Under the pieces are notes generated by a model. It had not been told where the DNA came from and did not search any database. It worked only from the letters and a program-made list of their open reading frames with translations. Below are positions 31,533 to 41,637 of a stretch of DNA of 64,000 nucleotides, piece after piece. The first letter of the stretch is position 1, and every line of letters begins with the position of its first letter. Where the stretch lies: the IMG/VR virus record IMGVR_UViG_3300027969_000072, positions 1 through 64,000 of that record; one strand, written 5' to 3'. This DNA comes from a virus. A program made the translations under genes and the position numbers.

Positions 31533-31784
31533 TTAGAATTTAGGCATTTGCATATTTCCTGTCATACTTTGAGCACTTTTCATCATTGATCCAGTGTCTG
31601 GCATTGAACCTCTTTGACCCTCTTCCTCTTTTTTCTGGTTCTTGTCTTCTTCTTCAAGAATCTCATTAACTAATTTAATGTTTTCTTCAAGCATCCAAAA
31701 AGGCCATTCATCCATTGCTGCTTCCTGAGTATGGAAATGTTTTTGAAGTAGTAATTTATTCTTTAATATATGCTTCAAAGGCAT
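31533..31784 (-). CDS. Small baseplate-assembly-type protein (83 aa)
   Basis: Start set at ATG 31784 (MPLKHILKNKLLLQKHF), overlapping the upstream gp26-like gene by 29 bases; a longer frame to 31877 is antisense to conserved codons and unlikely. The protein has AMDEWPFWMLEENIKLVNEI and a charged, then Met/Ser-rich tail. A short helical protein with a PFWML-type core just after gp26 recalls T4 gp51, the baseplate hub assembly factor. The similarity is suggestive only. Confidence 0.5.
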   Translation of the reverse strand: MPLKHILKNKLLLQKHFHTQEAAMDEWPFWMLEENIKLVNEILEEEDKNQKKEEEGQRGSMPDTGSMMKSAQSMTGNMQMPKF

Positions 31785-32703
31785 CATGAATAACGAAAAT
31801 ACCTGACGTTCCGTTGGGAAACTGCATTTCTGTGGTAACCTCCTCACCACACGTACAAGCCTTACCAAGTTTTTCAATACCGAAAGTCATTTTACCTATA
31901 GCAGCATTTAAAAATTGAAATGAAATGTCATCCATTTCTTGGAATTCTTTTAATTTTGCTTTAATACCATCTAAAGTGATACTTGATCTACCATTTAACA
32001 TAAATGGAATGATTTTTAAGAAAGCCAAATTAGGAGTATTTTTCTCATTATTCTCTTTAATGATATAATCAGTAAAAGCTTTTTGTAATCCAATATTAGG
32101 AGGAGTTATTTCAAACTGACCACCATTTATTGTTTTAAACGAGAATGAACTTGAAGCAGGTGAGTAAAATTTATCCAATTTCTCATCAATTTTATGAAAT
32201 CTAAAGTTATCTCTTTTTAATTCTATTGCTATTTCTTCACCACAAGTACATTTTGCATTTACTGTCAGTGAATTACCTTGTTGAAATGTTAGTTCTCTAA
32301 TTAAGAAGATTAAATAAATTCTGTCTTGATCTTTAACTTCTAAAAAAGAACCTACTCTACCATCGGTATATTTAATACGAACACATGCTTGTAACATATC
32401 ATTCATTTTTTCAACTACATCGTAGAAGTTATTATCATCTACCATTGAGTAAGCTTGAATTTCTCTAACTTGAGCAGGTCTAACCATAAACATAGTTCCA
32501 ATTGGATAGAATTTTCCACAAGGAAAGTCTCTAACATCAAAGCTAAAATATTGTAGATCACTAGTTCTTGTACTTTCAAGTACTGGCTCAGTGATAGTAT
32601 CATCAAATGAACTAGGTGTGTTATTTTTTTTAGTAGTGTCTATATCACCTAAATGTCTTTTTAAGTAATCTTCTTCACTCATATCCTTTTTATTATCTGA
32701 CAT
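31756..32703 (-). CDS. Baseplate protein, T4 gp26-like
   Basis: After an acidic, disordered N-terminus (about 45 residues) the protein has RDFPCGKFYPIGTMFMVRP, followed by DMLQACVRIKYTDGRV and IYLIFLIRELTF. This is the layout of the T4 base plate family (gp26 hub). Two CTCGEE cysteine pairs, near residues 152 and 285, could hold a zinc ion. The length, 315, exceeds T4 gp26 (208). The next small gene overlaps its end, and both end at the terminator near 31495. The assignment is by pattern and neighbourhood. Confidence 0.55.
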   Translation of the reverse strand: MSDNKKDMSEEDYLKRHLGDIDTTKKNNTPSSFDDTITEPVLESTRTSDLQYFSFDVRDFPCGKFYPIGTMFMVRPAQVREIQAYSMVDDNNFYDVVEKMNDMLQACVRIKYTDGRVGSFLEVKDQDRIYLIFLIRELTFQQGNSLTVNAKCTCGEEIAIELKRDNFRFHKIDEKLDKFYSPASSSFSFKTINGGQFEITPPNIGLQKAFTDYIIKENNEKNTPNLAFLKIIPFMLNGRSSITLDGIKAKLKEFQEMDDISFQFLNAAIGKMTFGIEKLGKACTCGEEVTTEMQFPNGTSGIFVIHDAFEAYIKE

Positions 32704-32782
32704 AATTTAATTATTATTTTTTATTTATATATTGATACAATCAATGTCTCTATTATATTAAATAATAACTAATTGGTTTAAA

Positions 32783-32815
32783 ATAAAAAACCCTTAGATT
32801 TCTCTAAGGGTTTTA
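32783..32815. terminator. Intrinsic terminator of the tail sheath gene
   Basis: Stem CCCTTAGA/TCTAAGGG around a TTTC loop. On the minus strand it is followed by a U-run. Confidence 0.8.
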
Positions 32816-32831
32816 ATATTTATTTAAGTGA

Positions 32832-35800
32832 TTATGCGTTTTGGAATCCACCAGCTGCAATAGCACCAGTTCTTAAAATTGTAACATTGTTTACAATGAT
32901 ACCCATACCTTTAATTGGTTCTACATAAGTATCAAGAACTCCAATTTGACTGTCAATAATATCAGATGTATTATTCTCATCATCCATTTTGTTGAAGTAG
33001 TTATATAAACCATTTCTGTTTACATAAGTTTCACAAATAACGTCAGCTCTTAATTTAATTTCAGCTCTAACATCAGGAGTATTGAATTTCCATTGGTAAT
33101 CAAGCAACATTGCAGAAAGTTCTCTTTCTAACTCAACTAGAACTTCTCTCACGTGGATTAAAGATAATGCTGATTTATAAAGTGTTAAAGCAGTGTTTTC
33201 TGTCTCAATCACATATCCTCTGTTTCTTTTGAATACAATTGGATTCATTTGTGCTTGGTTTAAGAATTCAATATCTGTTGGGTCAAATTCGTGTTCAACA
33301 CCAGCAATATTTGTAATTCTACCATTTGTAACACCAGCCGCAATTGTCCAAGGAGTAACTGAACTTACGTTAGAAATATGTTTTCTCATATAAGTAGTTG
33401 CTGCATAAGACGCAGGTGGGAAATCTAATGGTCTACCATTATCATTTACTGTTACATAAGGTGTGAAATAACCAACTGTAGAAACACCAGTTCCATCACC
33501 GAATGAGTAAAGGTATGCAGGATTACTTTCTGGATCACCACCTTTAGCAATAAACTCAACTTGTAAAGTACCTTCACTGTTTACGAAACTAGGAGATGAA
33601 GAGTTTTTGAATGATTTTAATGATGGCATATTTATGAAACCAAATACATTTAATCTTTCTCCACAAATATCTACTAATTGTTGTTTCGATCTTTCAGTTA
33701 AACCTAATCCGAATGAATCTACTAAATATCTAAAGTCAAATGCTTCTTTATTGATTAAAGCCTTGAATAGCGGAGTTCCTTTAGCAACTAAGTTTAAAAC
33801 TTGGTTTTGTTTAGTTTCTGTACCATCTGGTAAAGAAGCTTGTCTAATTCTAAATCCTTTCATCGCAATACCTTTATAAGTTGTTGCATATTGATCAACA
33901 CTTGAATATCTTGTTGTTTGGTAATCTTGACCACCCGCTTCATTAGTATATGGAGTTCTTGATATTTTTGCATCACAAGTAATTTCAGATAAACTAGTAT
34001 TACCAGCATATTGTCTTTTACTTAAAACTCTTGTAAGATTTCTTTGTTGAGTTTGACCATTCATCAATTCAACATTTTCATTATCTGCCAATAAGAAATC
34101 ACCAACTTTTAATTCAGTATATCTTGAACCATTTACTAAAATTTTATTAGGAGTTTCAACATATCCAGATGGTGTTTCAATTTCAATAGTTTGTTTTAAG
34201 TTACTTAATTCTGACTGTACATTAAATGTAAAATTAGTTTGTATATCAATATTTTCTGTTGATGCTAAAGTTTTTTCTGTAAAGTCTACTTCTAAAGTAC
34301 CATCTAAATTGATAAGCATTTTTAAATAATGTTTATCTAAATTATTATAAACCATAGTAACATCCGATACTTGTTCAAACGTAACATTCTCAGATACAGT
34401 ATACGCAAAGAAATGATTACTTGCAGTAAATCCTAATGCCTGTGCCAATTCAACTGCACTATCTTCTGGATGAACAGTGTTTTGTGCTATTGTAAATACA
34501 CCAGTATTGCTCTCAGACTGAGGGAATGAAATTTCTTCCAATAAACCTAAATCTAAAGCAGCCTCTGCTTGAACACCAGTAAGTCCATCTACTTCAAAAA
34601 CAATATAGTTATATCCTGCATAGTCTCCAGTAACACCAGAAGCAGCAGTTATATTAGTTGGACTTGGAGAAGCTTCACCATTTACAAAAGTAACATTTAC
34701 TTTTAAGACATTACCATCATTATCAATAAAATCATTAACAATTCCATCAGATCCAGCAAGTAATCTATTATCATAGAAGAAGTCACCAGTATTGATCAAA
34801 CCATTAAAATATTTTTCATAGAATGTAGAATATTTAGCAACAACACCTTGTACTGGTGTAGCACTGATATTAGTAGTAAGTAATCCATCAGTACCAAGTA
34901 TAAATTCATTATCTTCTTTATAGAAAATCAATCTACCCTCACCTGCTATGTAAGACACATCAGATAAACCAGTTTTAAGTACAAAAGATTTGTTTTGAGA
35001 TGTTGAAGTAACTATATTTGTTACAGTCATATCTGCTAAACTTTTCTTAGTTCTATTTCCAGTTATATCTTCACTTACAATCATAGTAGCTCTATCTTTA
35101 TAAGAACTATTGATGAAAGATAAGATTGTATTAAACATTTTTATTTTTCTATATTGGCTATAGTTTTTAGAATCTGCGGCAGCATTTGTTCCCCAGAAAA
35201 CTAATTGAACATCACCTTGTGCATAACCAGGAGTATTACTTAAATCATAAACATAATAGTCATGAACTGTTGAGTTTGTACCGAATCCAAGGTCATTAGA
35301 AACACCATCAGTAAGATAAACACCATCAACATACTCAGGAACAACAAAATCAAATATACCACCTGATGTACTTATTGCAACCGGTGAAAATTCTATTGAT
35401 GATTCAATAAATTCTTGTTGATAAACATCAACTGTTAAGTAACCTAGAACTATATCAGTTGCACCAACTGATGGATTATAACCAGCAGAATAACTACTAA
35501 CACTTGAAATAACTCCACTTGAGTTAAGAGTAAATGCAGTTGTATAACTTGCAGTTGCATTACTGTAAGGATAGTTTACTGATCTCAATGTAGTTGATAC
35601 AGTACCACCTACAACTGGAACATATTGACCACCTATAACACAGAATGGTTCAAATTGTGAATTATCTGCTAGATATTTAACATTTATTGTTGATGAAGTT
35701 CCAGATCCTGCATAAGTATATCCAGAACCAGGTTGACCACCTTCTAAAACACTAACGTGTAATACAGCACCCTCTGTAAACCAAGCAGTTCTATGTTTAC

Positions 35801-36926
35801 CACCAGTAACTACACCAGATTGAGCAGGATCACCATAAGCGTGACCCATTTGATCAACATATGAGTAAGTACCAAATAAAGCAACAACATTTCCAGGTAA
35901 ATCCAATGGAACTTGTGCAAATTCTACTGACTCTACAATAGTTTCTTTGTAAGATAAGAAATCAATAGTTTTTTTCTCAGAACCAACTAAAGTACCACCT
36001 ATAAGGTCAACTAAACCAGTATAGAAGTCTTGTTCTACTAAGTCTGCATTAAATGCACAATATAAACCTGTTGAATCTGTATCTCTATTTATTGTTGTTT
36101 CGATAAATATATTTTTACCGTTTAAATCTCTAAAATATGGAATCAATGACAAACCTTCATAATAAGCTAATAAAGTCATATTTCTATCATTTGCAAAATT
36201 TCTTAATTGACCTTTAATTAAACCATCTGCATTAAAATATTGACCCCATCTGTTATCAACCGCCAATTCTTTGTAGTTAGACCAATCACCACCTACAACT
36301 ATAACATCAACCATATAGTCAGATGCATAATCTACAGTACTTACATAAGCAGGCATTTTTTCAATAGAACCATACCATTCTAATAAAGTTCTATCAAATC
36401 CAGATACCGCAGTTTTTACTACAAAAACTGTAATATATCTATCAGATAAGTTAGTAAAACTGAACGCTCTATCAGAGTATCCACTATTACGTTTTGTTAG
36501 ATTGATAAATGATTCAGTATCTTTCTTCCAGAAACCAGTTGTATCAAAGAATCTTCTATAAGGTCCTTCTCTCTTAATATCATTAGTTTTTAATGCAGAA
36601 GAAGACAAAGATTTATATTCAATAATATCTAATGTATCATCAGTTATCAATAAGTTCATTGCATAAACAGGACTTGTTTCTAACATTTTAGAAACAGTTC
36701 TGTGAAAAAACGAACCTTTTCTTTCCAAGTTTCTATCCAACTGACCAAAAACTGTTTCTAAGTCATTTACAGTTGTTAGTCTAATCGGTGTATTAACAGG
36801 TCCTTTTTTAGAAACTCCCATTACAAGGTTAGTTATTCCTTCTACAGTAGCTGTACTGAATACAGACTTGTCAATTTCTTCGATGAAGATACCAGATCTT
36901 TTGTATTTTCCAATTTGAATTGCCAT
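32832..36926 (-). CDS. Tail sheath protein, gp18-like, unusually large (1364 aa)
   Basis: The N-terminus RSGIFIEEIDKS and LVMGVSKKGPVNTPIRLT, with DLETVFG, is the sheath family opening. The C-terminus is the conserved sheath core: NTALTLYKSALSLIHVREVL, LLDYQWKFNTPDVRAEIK, and a final strand GIIVNNVTILRTG. The protein is about twice the length of T4 gp18 (659). The extra residues, roughly 330-1000, are Gly/Ser/Thr-rich beta domains probably exposed on the tail surface. It forms the contractile outer tube that drives the tail tube through the envelope. It is a single-gene unit with a TTTAATATATA element upstream. Confidence 0.85.
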   Translation of the reverse strand: MAIQIGKYKRSGIFIEEIDKSVFSTATVEGITNLVMGVSKKGPVNTPIRLTTVNDLETVFGQLDRNLERKGSFFHRTVSKMLETSPVYAMNLLITDDTLDIIEYKSLSSSALKTNDIKREGPYRRFFDTTGFWKKDTESFINLTKRNSGYSDRAFSFTNLSDRYITVFVVKTAVSGFDRTLLEWYGSIEKMPAYVSTVDYASDYMVDVIVVGGDWSNYKELAVDNRWGQYFNADGLIKGQLRNFANDRNMTLLAYYEGLSLIPYFRDLNGKNIFIETTINRDTDSTGLYCAFNADLVEQDFYTGLVDLIGGTLVGSEKKTIDFLSYKETIVESVEFAQVPLDLPGNVVALFGTYSYVDQMGHAYGDPAQSGVVTGGKHRTAWFTEGAVLHVSVLEGGQPGSGYTYAGSGTSSTINVKYLADNSQFEPFCVIGGQYVPVVGGTVSTTLRSVNYPYSNATASYTTAFTLNSSGVISSVSSYSAGYNPSVGATDIVLGYLTVDVYQQEFIESSIEFSPVAISTSGGIFDFVVPEYVDGVYLTDGVSNDLGFGTNSTVHDYYVYDLSNTPGYAQGDVQLVFWGTNAAADSKNYSQYRKIKMFNTILSFINSSYKDRATMIVSEDITGNRTKKSLADMTVTNIVTSTSQNKSFVLKTGLSDVSYIAGEGRLIFYKEDNEFILGTDGLLTTNISATPVQGVVAKYSTFYEKYFNGLINTGDFFYDNRLLAGSDGIVNDFIDNDGNVLKVNVTFVNGEASPSPTNITAASGVTGDYAGYNYIVFEVDGLTGVQAEAALDLGLLEEISFPQSESNTGVFTIAQNTVHPEDSAVELAQALGFTASNHFFAYTVSENVTFEQVSDVTMVYNNLDKHYLKMLINLDGTLEVDFTEKTLASTENIDIQTNFTFNVQSELSNLKQTIEIETPSGYVETPNKILVNGSRYTELKVGDFLLADNENVELMNGQTQQRNLTRVLSKRQYAGNTSLSEITCDAKISRTPYTNEAGGQDYQTTRYSSVDQYATTYKGIAMKGFRIRQASLPDGTETKQNQVLNLVAKGTPLFKALINKEAFDFRYLVDSFGLGLTERSKQQLVDICGERLNVFGFINMPSLKSFKNSSSPSFVNSEGTLQVEFIAKGGDPESNPAYLYSFGDGTGVSTVGYFTPYVTVNDNGRPLDFPPASYAATTYMRKHISNVSSVTPWTIAAGVTNGRITNIAGVEHEFDPTDIEFLNQAQMNPIVFKRNRGYVIETENTALTLYKSALSLIHVREVLVELERELSAMLLDYQWKFNTPDVRAEIKLRADVICETYVNRNGLYNYFNKMDDENNTSDIIDSQIGVLDTYVEPIKGMGIIVNNVTILRTGAIAAGGFQNA

Positions 36927-36954
36927 ATTTTTTATTTTAATTTTTTAGTTTAAT

Positions 36955-36966
36955 GTATATATTAAA
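36955..36966 (-). promoter_or_regulatory. TTTAATATATAC motif, putative phage promoter
   Basis: Directed at the tail sheath gene, 28 bases before its ATG. Sheath is a late gene in all known relatives, which supports a late-promoter reading. Confidence 0.45.
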
Positions 36967-36986
36967 AGAAAAAAATCATATTTTCT

Positions 36987-37568
36987 CTATTTTTGATTAA
37001 CATTAGATATTTTTTTGATATATTCGGTCATATCTGAACCTGTCTTGTTGATTTTAGCAGTATGTTCTGCAAAACTTTTATTAAAATCATTTTGAATCTG
37101 TGTCAATTTAGGAGTTCGATCCATAATTCTTTTATTTACATCTGCTATTTTTTTAGTAATAACTAATTTTTGTGCAGGATCATTACTCTTATTAGCATCT
37201 AAATCTTTTAACTCTTGATTAAAATCATCAATGAATGCTTTATCATACACATTTTGTTGTTTCATTGATTCCACATCAGCCTTTAACTTCGCCAAATGTG
37301 CATATTCTACAAGAAAAGGATTCCTATCTTTACCATTCTGTATATCAGTACCACCTAGTATTTCCTTTAATTTAGTCTCAATTTGAGTAGGATCTTTTAC
37401 TTCTAAGTATAACTTATCAATTAAAGATTTCTTTGTCTTATACTCATCTAAATTAAGTTTCATAGTATTCATTCCATCCTTTGCTATCTTAACATCAGGA
37501 GTATCTGTCACCTGAACATCAAATTCAGCTTCTTCTAAAAACATAACATATTTTTTTAAATGTTTCAT
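36987..37568 (-). CDS. Tagged coiled-coil protein (193 aa)
   Basis: Begins MKHLKKYVMFLEEAEFD, the shared tag with F-L-E at residues 10-12. The rest is almost all charged helix with heptad character (KLKADVESMKQQNVYDKAF, DFNQELKDLDANKSND). Such a protein would suit a prohead core or scaffold component, which in T4 is helical, packaged and cleaved. Its ATG overlaps the stop of the 906-residue tagged gene (shared A), so the two are made together. Confidence 0.6.
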   Translation of the reverse strand: MKHLKKYVMFLEEAEFDVQVTDTPDVKIAKDGMNTMKLNLDEYKTKKSLIDKLYLEVKDPTQIETKLKEILGGTDIQNGKDRNPFLVEYAHLAKLKADVESMKQQNVYDKAFIDDFNQELKDLDANKSNDPAQKLVITKKIADVNKRIMDRTPKLTQIQNDFNKSFAEHTAKINKTGSDMTEYIKKISNVNQK

Positions 37569-40288
37569 TATATTGTTTTTATTTCGGTTCCAGCTTTCTT
37601 ATCAACCTCAGACTTAACATCACTTTTTATACCTGCTTTATTAAGAATTCCATTAAACTTAGTTCTTTGTTCATCAGATAGTTTATACAGTTCGTCTTCA
37701 TCTACTTTATTAAGTGTATAAACATTTGTTATCTGTATATTATCCGCCTCAGACTGAGTACCCTTTGAATCTACTGTAACTATACTTAACTTCTGATTAG
37801 ATTTTAATTTTTTAAAATTTTCAACAGATATTTTAGTATAGAATACATCACCACTTCTATCAGTACTCAATGGTTTTGTAAAATCACCTTGACCAATTTC
37901 GTGTTTTGGTTCTAATGAATCTAAATAAGTATTAAACTTCTTTAAATATGTTGTAGATATAATCCAAACATAACCCGCAGCAACTTTATCTATAAAGAAT
38001 GATCTTTGTATATCTCTATTAAAAGTTTGAGGATCTGTTTTAGAAGCACCCTTACCCTCTATTGTAAAGAATGTATTTGGTGTTGCACCAATATCAGTTT
38101 GTTTTTTTAATTCTAGTTTAACTGCATTTGCTGCAATAGCGGCAGCATTTTCTGCACTTTCTGCTAACGCAGCACTATCAATATCTGAGGCAGCCTTACC
38201 TTCACTAACAGTACCATCACCAAAATATTTCTCAATAAATGTAGCAACCGCACCTGTTGTAGCAGCACTTTTATATAATGTATCACCATCTAAAACATCA
38301 TTGATAAATTTTCTAAATGAAGCACCTGCCTTAGGCTTAATAGTCCAATCTTCTGGATTAGCAGGATCTGGATCTGTTACTTTTGGTAATCTTAAATTTG
38401 CATTATCAGTAAATATTGCTTGGTACTTACGGTCTTTTCTTATATTATTTACTGCTTCTTCCCACATATCAAATAATTTATTATTTCTATAAGGACCTGT
38501 TTTACCACCATCTTCACCTGATTGACCAAATGATGTATATTCAGATAATGTATTTGTATCAACGGCCTCTGTTCTCTTAGTAATAGTTTTAACAGTATAA
38601 ATCTTATACGCCTTAATGAATAAATTCATAATTGCAATAATTGGATCTATTGTCATCTCTATTTTTTTACCATCTTCTGTTTTTACTTGATCTATTTTAG
38701 TTTGTATAGACTTTCTTTCTTCATCAGAAACAGTATAAGCTCTTACTTCAATACAAGTTTTATTAAAAAACTCTAATATTTTTGCAGAAACGTCATCAAC
38801 ACCTTTACCATCATCCTTTCCTTGTGTCTGTGATGCAGTTCCAGTAGTAGTTGTAGGTTTATTATCATCATCAGTTGGTGCTGCTTGTCCACTACCACCC
38901 TGATTATCTAAAATATTTTTAGCTTCTAAGAATGAATAGTAATCAAATAAAGACTCTTTTTTAGCAGTAACTATAGGTAATTTATTTATTTCTCTCAATG
39001 TTGTTACAAATGTTTGTAATGGAACTTTTAGATCACCTAAACCACCATATAAATTCTCTTTCTCAAATTGAAAAGCTCTTTTAGCAAATCTTGCAATTTT
39101 CTCAGCAACAACTACAGTTTTATTCTTATCATTTAGTACTTCAATACCTTCCGTATAAAGTTTATCTTTCTCTTGTATTGTAGCTTTTTTATCACCAACC
39201 AAATATCTATTTATCTCATTATAAAGATTTTTTATAAGTTCTTTATTACTAGTATTATTTGAATTTGTAGCAATATCATTGATGAATTTATAATCAACTC
39301 CAATTCCTTTTTCTCTTGTAGATATTAAAACTTCAATATCTTTTTTCAATTTATTGAATGCTTGAGTTAAATGGTCTTCACCAACTACAGTCTTACCTCT
39401 ATTTGCACCCCCACCAGTTCCTATTGTATCAACAGTTGCTTCCATAAGAAGAACCATTCCAGAAGGAAGTGATTGATCATCTTTTGCATATCCACTTAAT
39501 TTAGGATTTTTACTTCTAATAGAAGCAATATCTAATTTATTAGGATTTTTAACCACATCACTTTGAATTAGATTTAATTTATCTCCATTCTTTGTAATAT
39601 ATGTCTTTTTTGGTTTACCCGTTGAACCTGTTGAACCAGTAGTATTAACTTTTGTATAGTTGGCCAAAATTAAAGCAAGTGCTTTTAAATTTTTAACCAT
39701 CGTAACATATCCAGTACCTGCAGCTCCCGTATCAGTAGATTTATCACCATCAGTAGAATCTTTATCATCCTCTTTATCCTCTTCATCATCATTTGAACCT
39801 TGATCATCTTTAAATTGATCTAAAAATTCTCTAAATTTCTTCAATTCTTCTAAAAGAACTGCTTTTTTATCAAACTCTGCCATATCAGTAACTCTTTTAA
39901 TACAACCATCAGTCAGTCCTTTTAGAATACCAACTTTGAAATTATTCTCAACTGCGTGTATTAGTTCTTTAAAGAATACATCTAGTTCTATTTGAATTAC
40001 TAATTGTTGATCCTCTGCAGATAAACTATAAACTTTAGCTTGACCTACAATTTGTTCAAACTCATCTTTTAACTGACTAATTAAGCTTTTTATTCTAGGT
40101 ACTTTTGCAGCGATTCTTGCTTTTCTAATAACATGATTTATTAAACGACCTAATAAAGAGTCATTCCAACCCACATCATTTGCAAATGGACCAGCACTTG
40201 AGGTCATCTCTAGTAATGTTTCATATGGAACTCCTTGTATATGTTGTTTCTTCTTTAAGAAATCTTCTCTTTTGTTTAAATATCTCAT
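37568..40288 (-). CDS. Large tagged head-type protein (906 aa)
   Basis: The start MRYLNKREDFLKKKQ is a looser form of the shared tag. A second conserved-looking segment, YETLLEMTSSAGPF, could hold a maturation site (L-L-E). Helical domains alternate with an acidic Asp/Glu/Lys linker (about residues 170-195) and Gly/Thr-rich linkers. The last third is alpha/beta with VAGYVWIISTTYLKKF. No enzyme motif is visible. Size, tag and coupling with the coiled-coil gene suggest a packaged internal protein or core component. Confidence 0.6.
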   Translation of the reverse strand: MRYLNKREDFLKKKQHIQGVPYETLLEMTSSAGPFANDVGWNDSLLGRLINHVIRKARIAAKVPRIKSLISQLKDEFEQIVGQAKVYSLSAEDQQLVIQIELDVFFKELIHAVENNFKVGILKGLTDGCIKRVTDMAEFDKKAVLLEELKKFREFLDQFKDDQGSNDDEEDKEDDKDSTDGDKSTDTGAAGTGYVTMVKNLKALALILANYTKVNTTGSTGSTGKPKKTYITKNGDKLNLIQSDVVKNPNKLDIASIRSKNPKLSGYAKDDQSLPSGMVLLMEATVDTIGTGGGANRGKTVVGEDHLTQAFNKLKKDIEVLISTREKGIGVDYKFINDIATNSNNTSNKELIKNLYNEINRYLVGDKKATIQEKDKLYTEGIEVLNDKNKTVVVAEKIARFAKRAFQFEKENLYGGLGDLKVPLQTFVTTLREINKLPIVTAKKESLFDYYSFLEAKNILDNQGGSGQAAPTDDDNKPTTTTGTASQTQGKDDGKGVDDVSAKILEFFNKTCIEVRAYTVSDEERKSIQTKIDQVKTEDGKKIEMTIDPIIAIMNLFIKAYKIYTVKTITKRTEAVDTNTLSEYTSFGQSGEDGGKTGPYRNNKLFDMWEEAVNNIRKDRKYQAIFTDNANLRLPKVTDPDPANPEDWTIKPKAGASFRKFINDVLDGDTLYKSAATTGAVATFIEKYFGDGTVSEGKAASDIDSAALAESAENAAAIAANAVKLELKKQTDIGATPNTFFTIEGKGASKTDPQTFNRDIQRSFFIDKVAAGYVWIISTTYLKKFNTYLDSLEPKHEIGQGDFTKPLSTDRSGDVFYTKISVENFKKLKSNQKLSIVTVDSKGTQSEADNIQITNVYTLNKVDEDELYKLSDEQRTKFNGILNKAGIKSDVKSEVDKKAGTEIKTI

Positions 40289-40335
40289 TATGATAAAAAA
40301 ATTTTTAGTATATATATAAAATAATAAGTATCATT

Positions 40336-40367
40336 TTTGGATATTTTAAATATTATCTATATCTTTG
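40336..40367 (+). promoter_or_regulatory. Bacteroidota-type promoter (TTTG ... TATCTTTG)
   Basis: TTTG at 40336-40339 and TATCTTTG at 40360-40367 have centres 26 bases apart, the expected spacing of the -33 and -7 elements of Bacteroidota sigma-A promoters. Transcription would start near 40372, just before ATG 40385. Confidence 0.6.
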
Positions 40368-40384
40368 TTAAAATAAAAATAACT

Positions 40385-40939
40385 ATGGCAGATTTTAATA
40401 TTGATAAGGTAGTTTGTTTAAATCTAAAGACAATGGATTTAAAACAAATTTTTAGTATTTCAGAAACATATTCTTGGGATTTTGAGGTATTATTAAATGA
40501 TAAAAAAACAGGTTCTACTAAATTATATGTTGAATCCAACACAGGTGAAGTTATCGGTATGGAAGAACAACTATGGTGTAAATACACTAATAAATTCCAT
40601 GATCCACAATTCATGGTTTTTAGTAAGTTTTCACCAGTTACTAAAAAGATCTATGATAGATTAAAAAATATGCAACCAGTTAAAGTACCTAAAGTACCTA
40701 AAACTGAAAGATCATTAAATACTTACTTATATTTACTTGAAAAAGGATATGATATTAGAATGGTAAGTTTTGACCGATATATTGAGTCTTTACGAAATAA
40801 ACAAAGTGAGAATAGCGATGTTCTTATTACAGAAGACTTATCAAAACTAAGACAAAGTGAGATTGAATCATTGATTGATGCTGCGTTAGATAGAAAAGAC
40901 TACACAGAAGTTGATAAACTAATGAAGTTTAGAAAATAA
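40385..40939 (+). CDS. Hypothetical protein (184 aa), host-type promoter
   Basis: I use ATG 40385 (MADFNIDKVVCLN); an upstream in-frame ATG at 40337 lies within the promoter. The N-terminal half is alpha/beta with GSTKLYVESNTGEVIGMEEQ, the C-terminal half helical and basic. A Lys/Pro run (KVPKVPKT) separates them. The C-terminal helices (SLRNKQSENSD, EIESLIDAALDRKDYTEVDK) look like a small helical adaptor. No family recognised. It is the best case here for expression from an unmodified host promoter, so probably an early gene. Confidence 0.55.
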   Translation: MADFNIDKVVCLNLKTMDLKQIFSISETYSWDFEVLLNDKKTGSTKLYVESNTGEVIGMEEQLWCKYTNKFHDPQFMVFSKFSPVTKKIYDRLKNMQPVKVPKVPKTERSLNTYLYLLEKGYDIRMVSFDRYIESLRNKQSENSDVLITEDLSKLRQSEIESLIDAALDRKDYTEVDKLMKFRK

Positions 40940-40945
40940 TATTAA

Positions 40946-40972
40946 AACCAGGTAAATCACCTGGTTTTTTTT
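40946..40972 (+). terminator. Intrinsic terminator
   Basis: Stem ACCAGGT/ACCTGGT with five-base loop and T8 run. Confidence 0.8.
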
Positions 40973-40984
40973 ATATATACTCAT

Positions 40985-41494
40985 ATGATAAACTTAAAAA
41001 CATATGAGAATTTTACAGGTAGGATAAAATATACCAAACCAGAAGACTTAGATACTCACGAAGTTATCGAGTTGATAAATATTTTATTTGAACTAAAACC
41101 TAGTTTACCAGATGAATTTCCAAAAGCAGACTTATCAAAACTAATTAAAAATGAAGTAACTTATTTATCAGATGATGATAGATTTAAAATAGAAGTAGGG
41201 TTTAGTGAAAATGATACTTATGTAAATAAAGAAGGTGAATTGATTACAGGTAAATACAAAACCATATTTAAAGTAAATATATTTAGAAATATAGAAGATG
41301 ATGAAGAAAGTGGCTTTAAACTTTCAGAAGTCAAAGAATACATTCTTCTAACATCACAATTGGTTGAAAAAACATATGATAAAGTACAAATGTTGGTTGA
41401 TATAGAAGATAATAAATTATCAATACAGGAGTTTGAAGATTTATCTGATAATACTGAATTAAATGAAGTAACATTTCTTATAAAAATATTATAA
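40985..41494 (+). CDS. Tagged protein (169 aa)
   Basis: Begins MINLKTYENFTGR, a clear copy of the shared tag, very close to the MKYLKTYENF start of the gene at 26690. The remaining 155 residues are acidic, with alternating strands and helices (DTYVNKEGELITGKYKTIFK, LSEVKEYILLTSQLVEKTY). No known domain. The gene has its own terminators on both sides and an ATATATA element just before the ATG, so it is a stand-alone cassette. Confidence 0.6.
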   Translation: MINLKTYENFTGRIKYTKPEDLDTHEVIELINILFELKPSLPDEFPKADLSKLIKNEVTYLSDDDRFKIEVGFSENDTYVNKEGELITGKYKTIFKVNIFRNIEDDEESGFKLSEVKEYILLTSQLVEKTYDKVQMLVDIEDNKLSIQEFEDLSDNTELNEVTFLIKIL

Positions 41495-41496
41495 AA

Positions 41497-41524
41497 AACC
41501 GAGATAAATCTTGGTTTTTTTTTA
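41497..41524 (+). terminator. Intrinsic terminator
   Basis: Stem AACCGAGAT/ATCTTGGTT (one G-U pair), two-base loop, then a long T-run. Confidence 0.75.
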
Positions 41525-41637
41525 TTTTTTATTTTTTTTCAAATCCAAATCTTCATTTTTGAGGAAAAATTAGATAAATTGAAAAAGAATGTCAGGTGTC
41601 AAAAAATATATATACTTGTAAAAAGATTATTTTTAGA

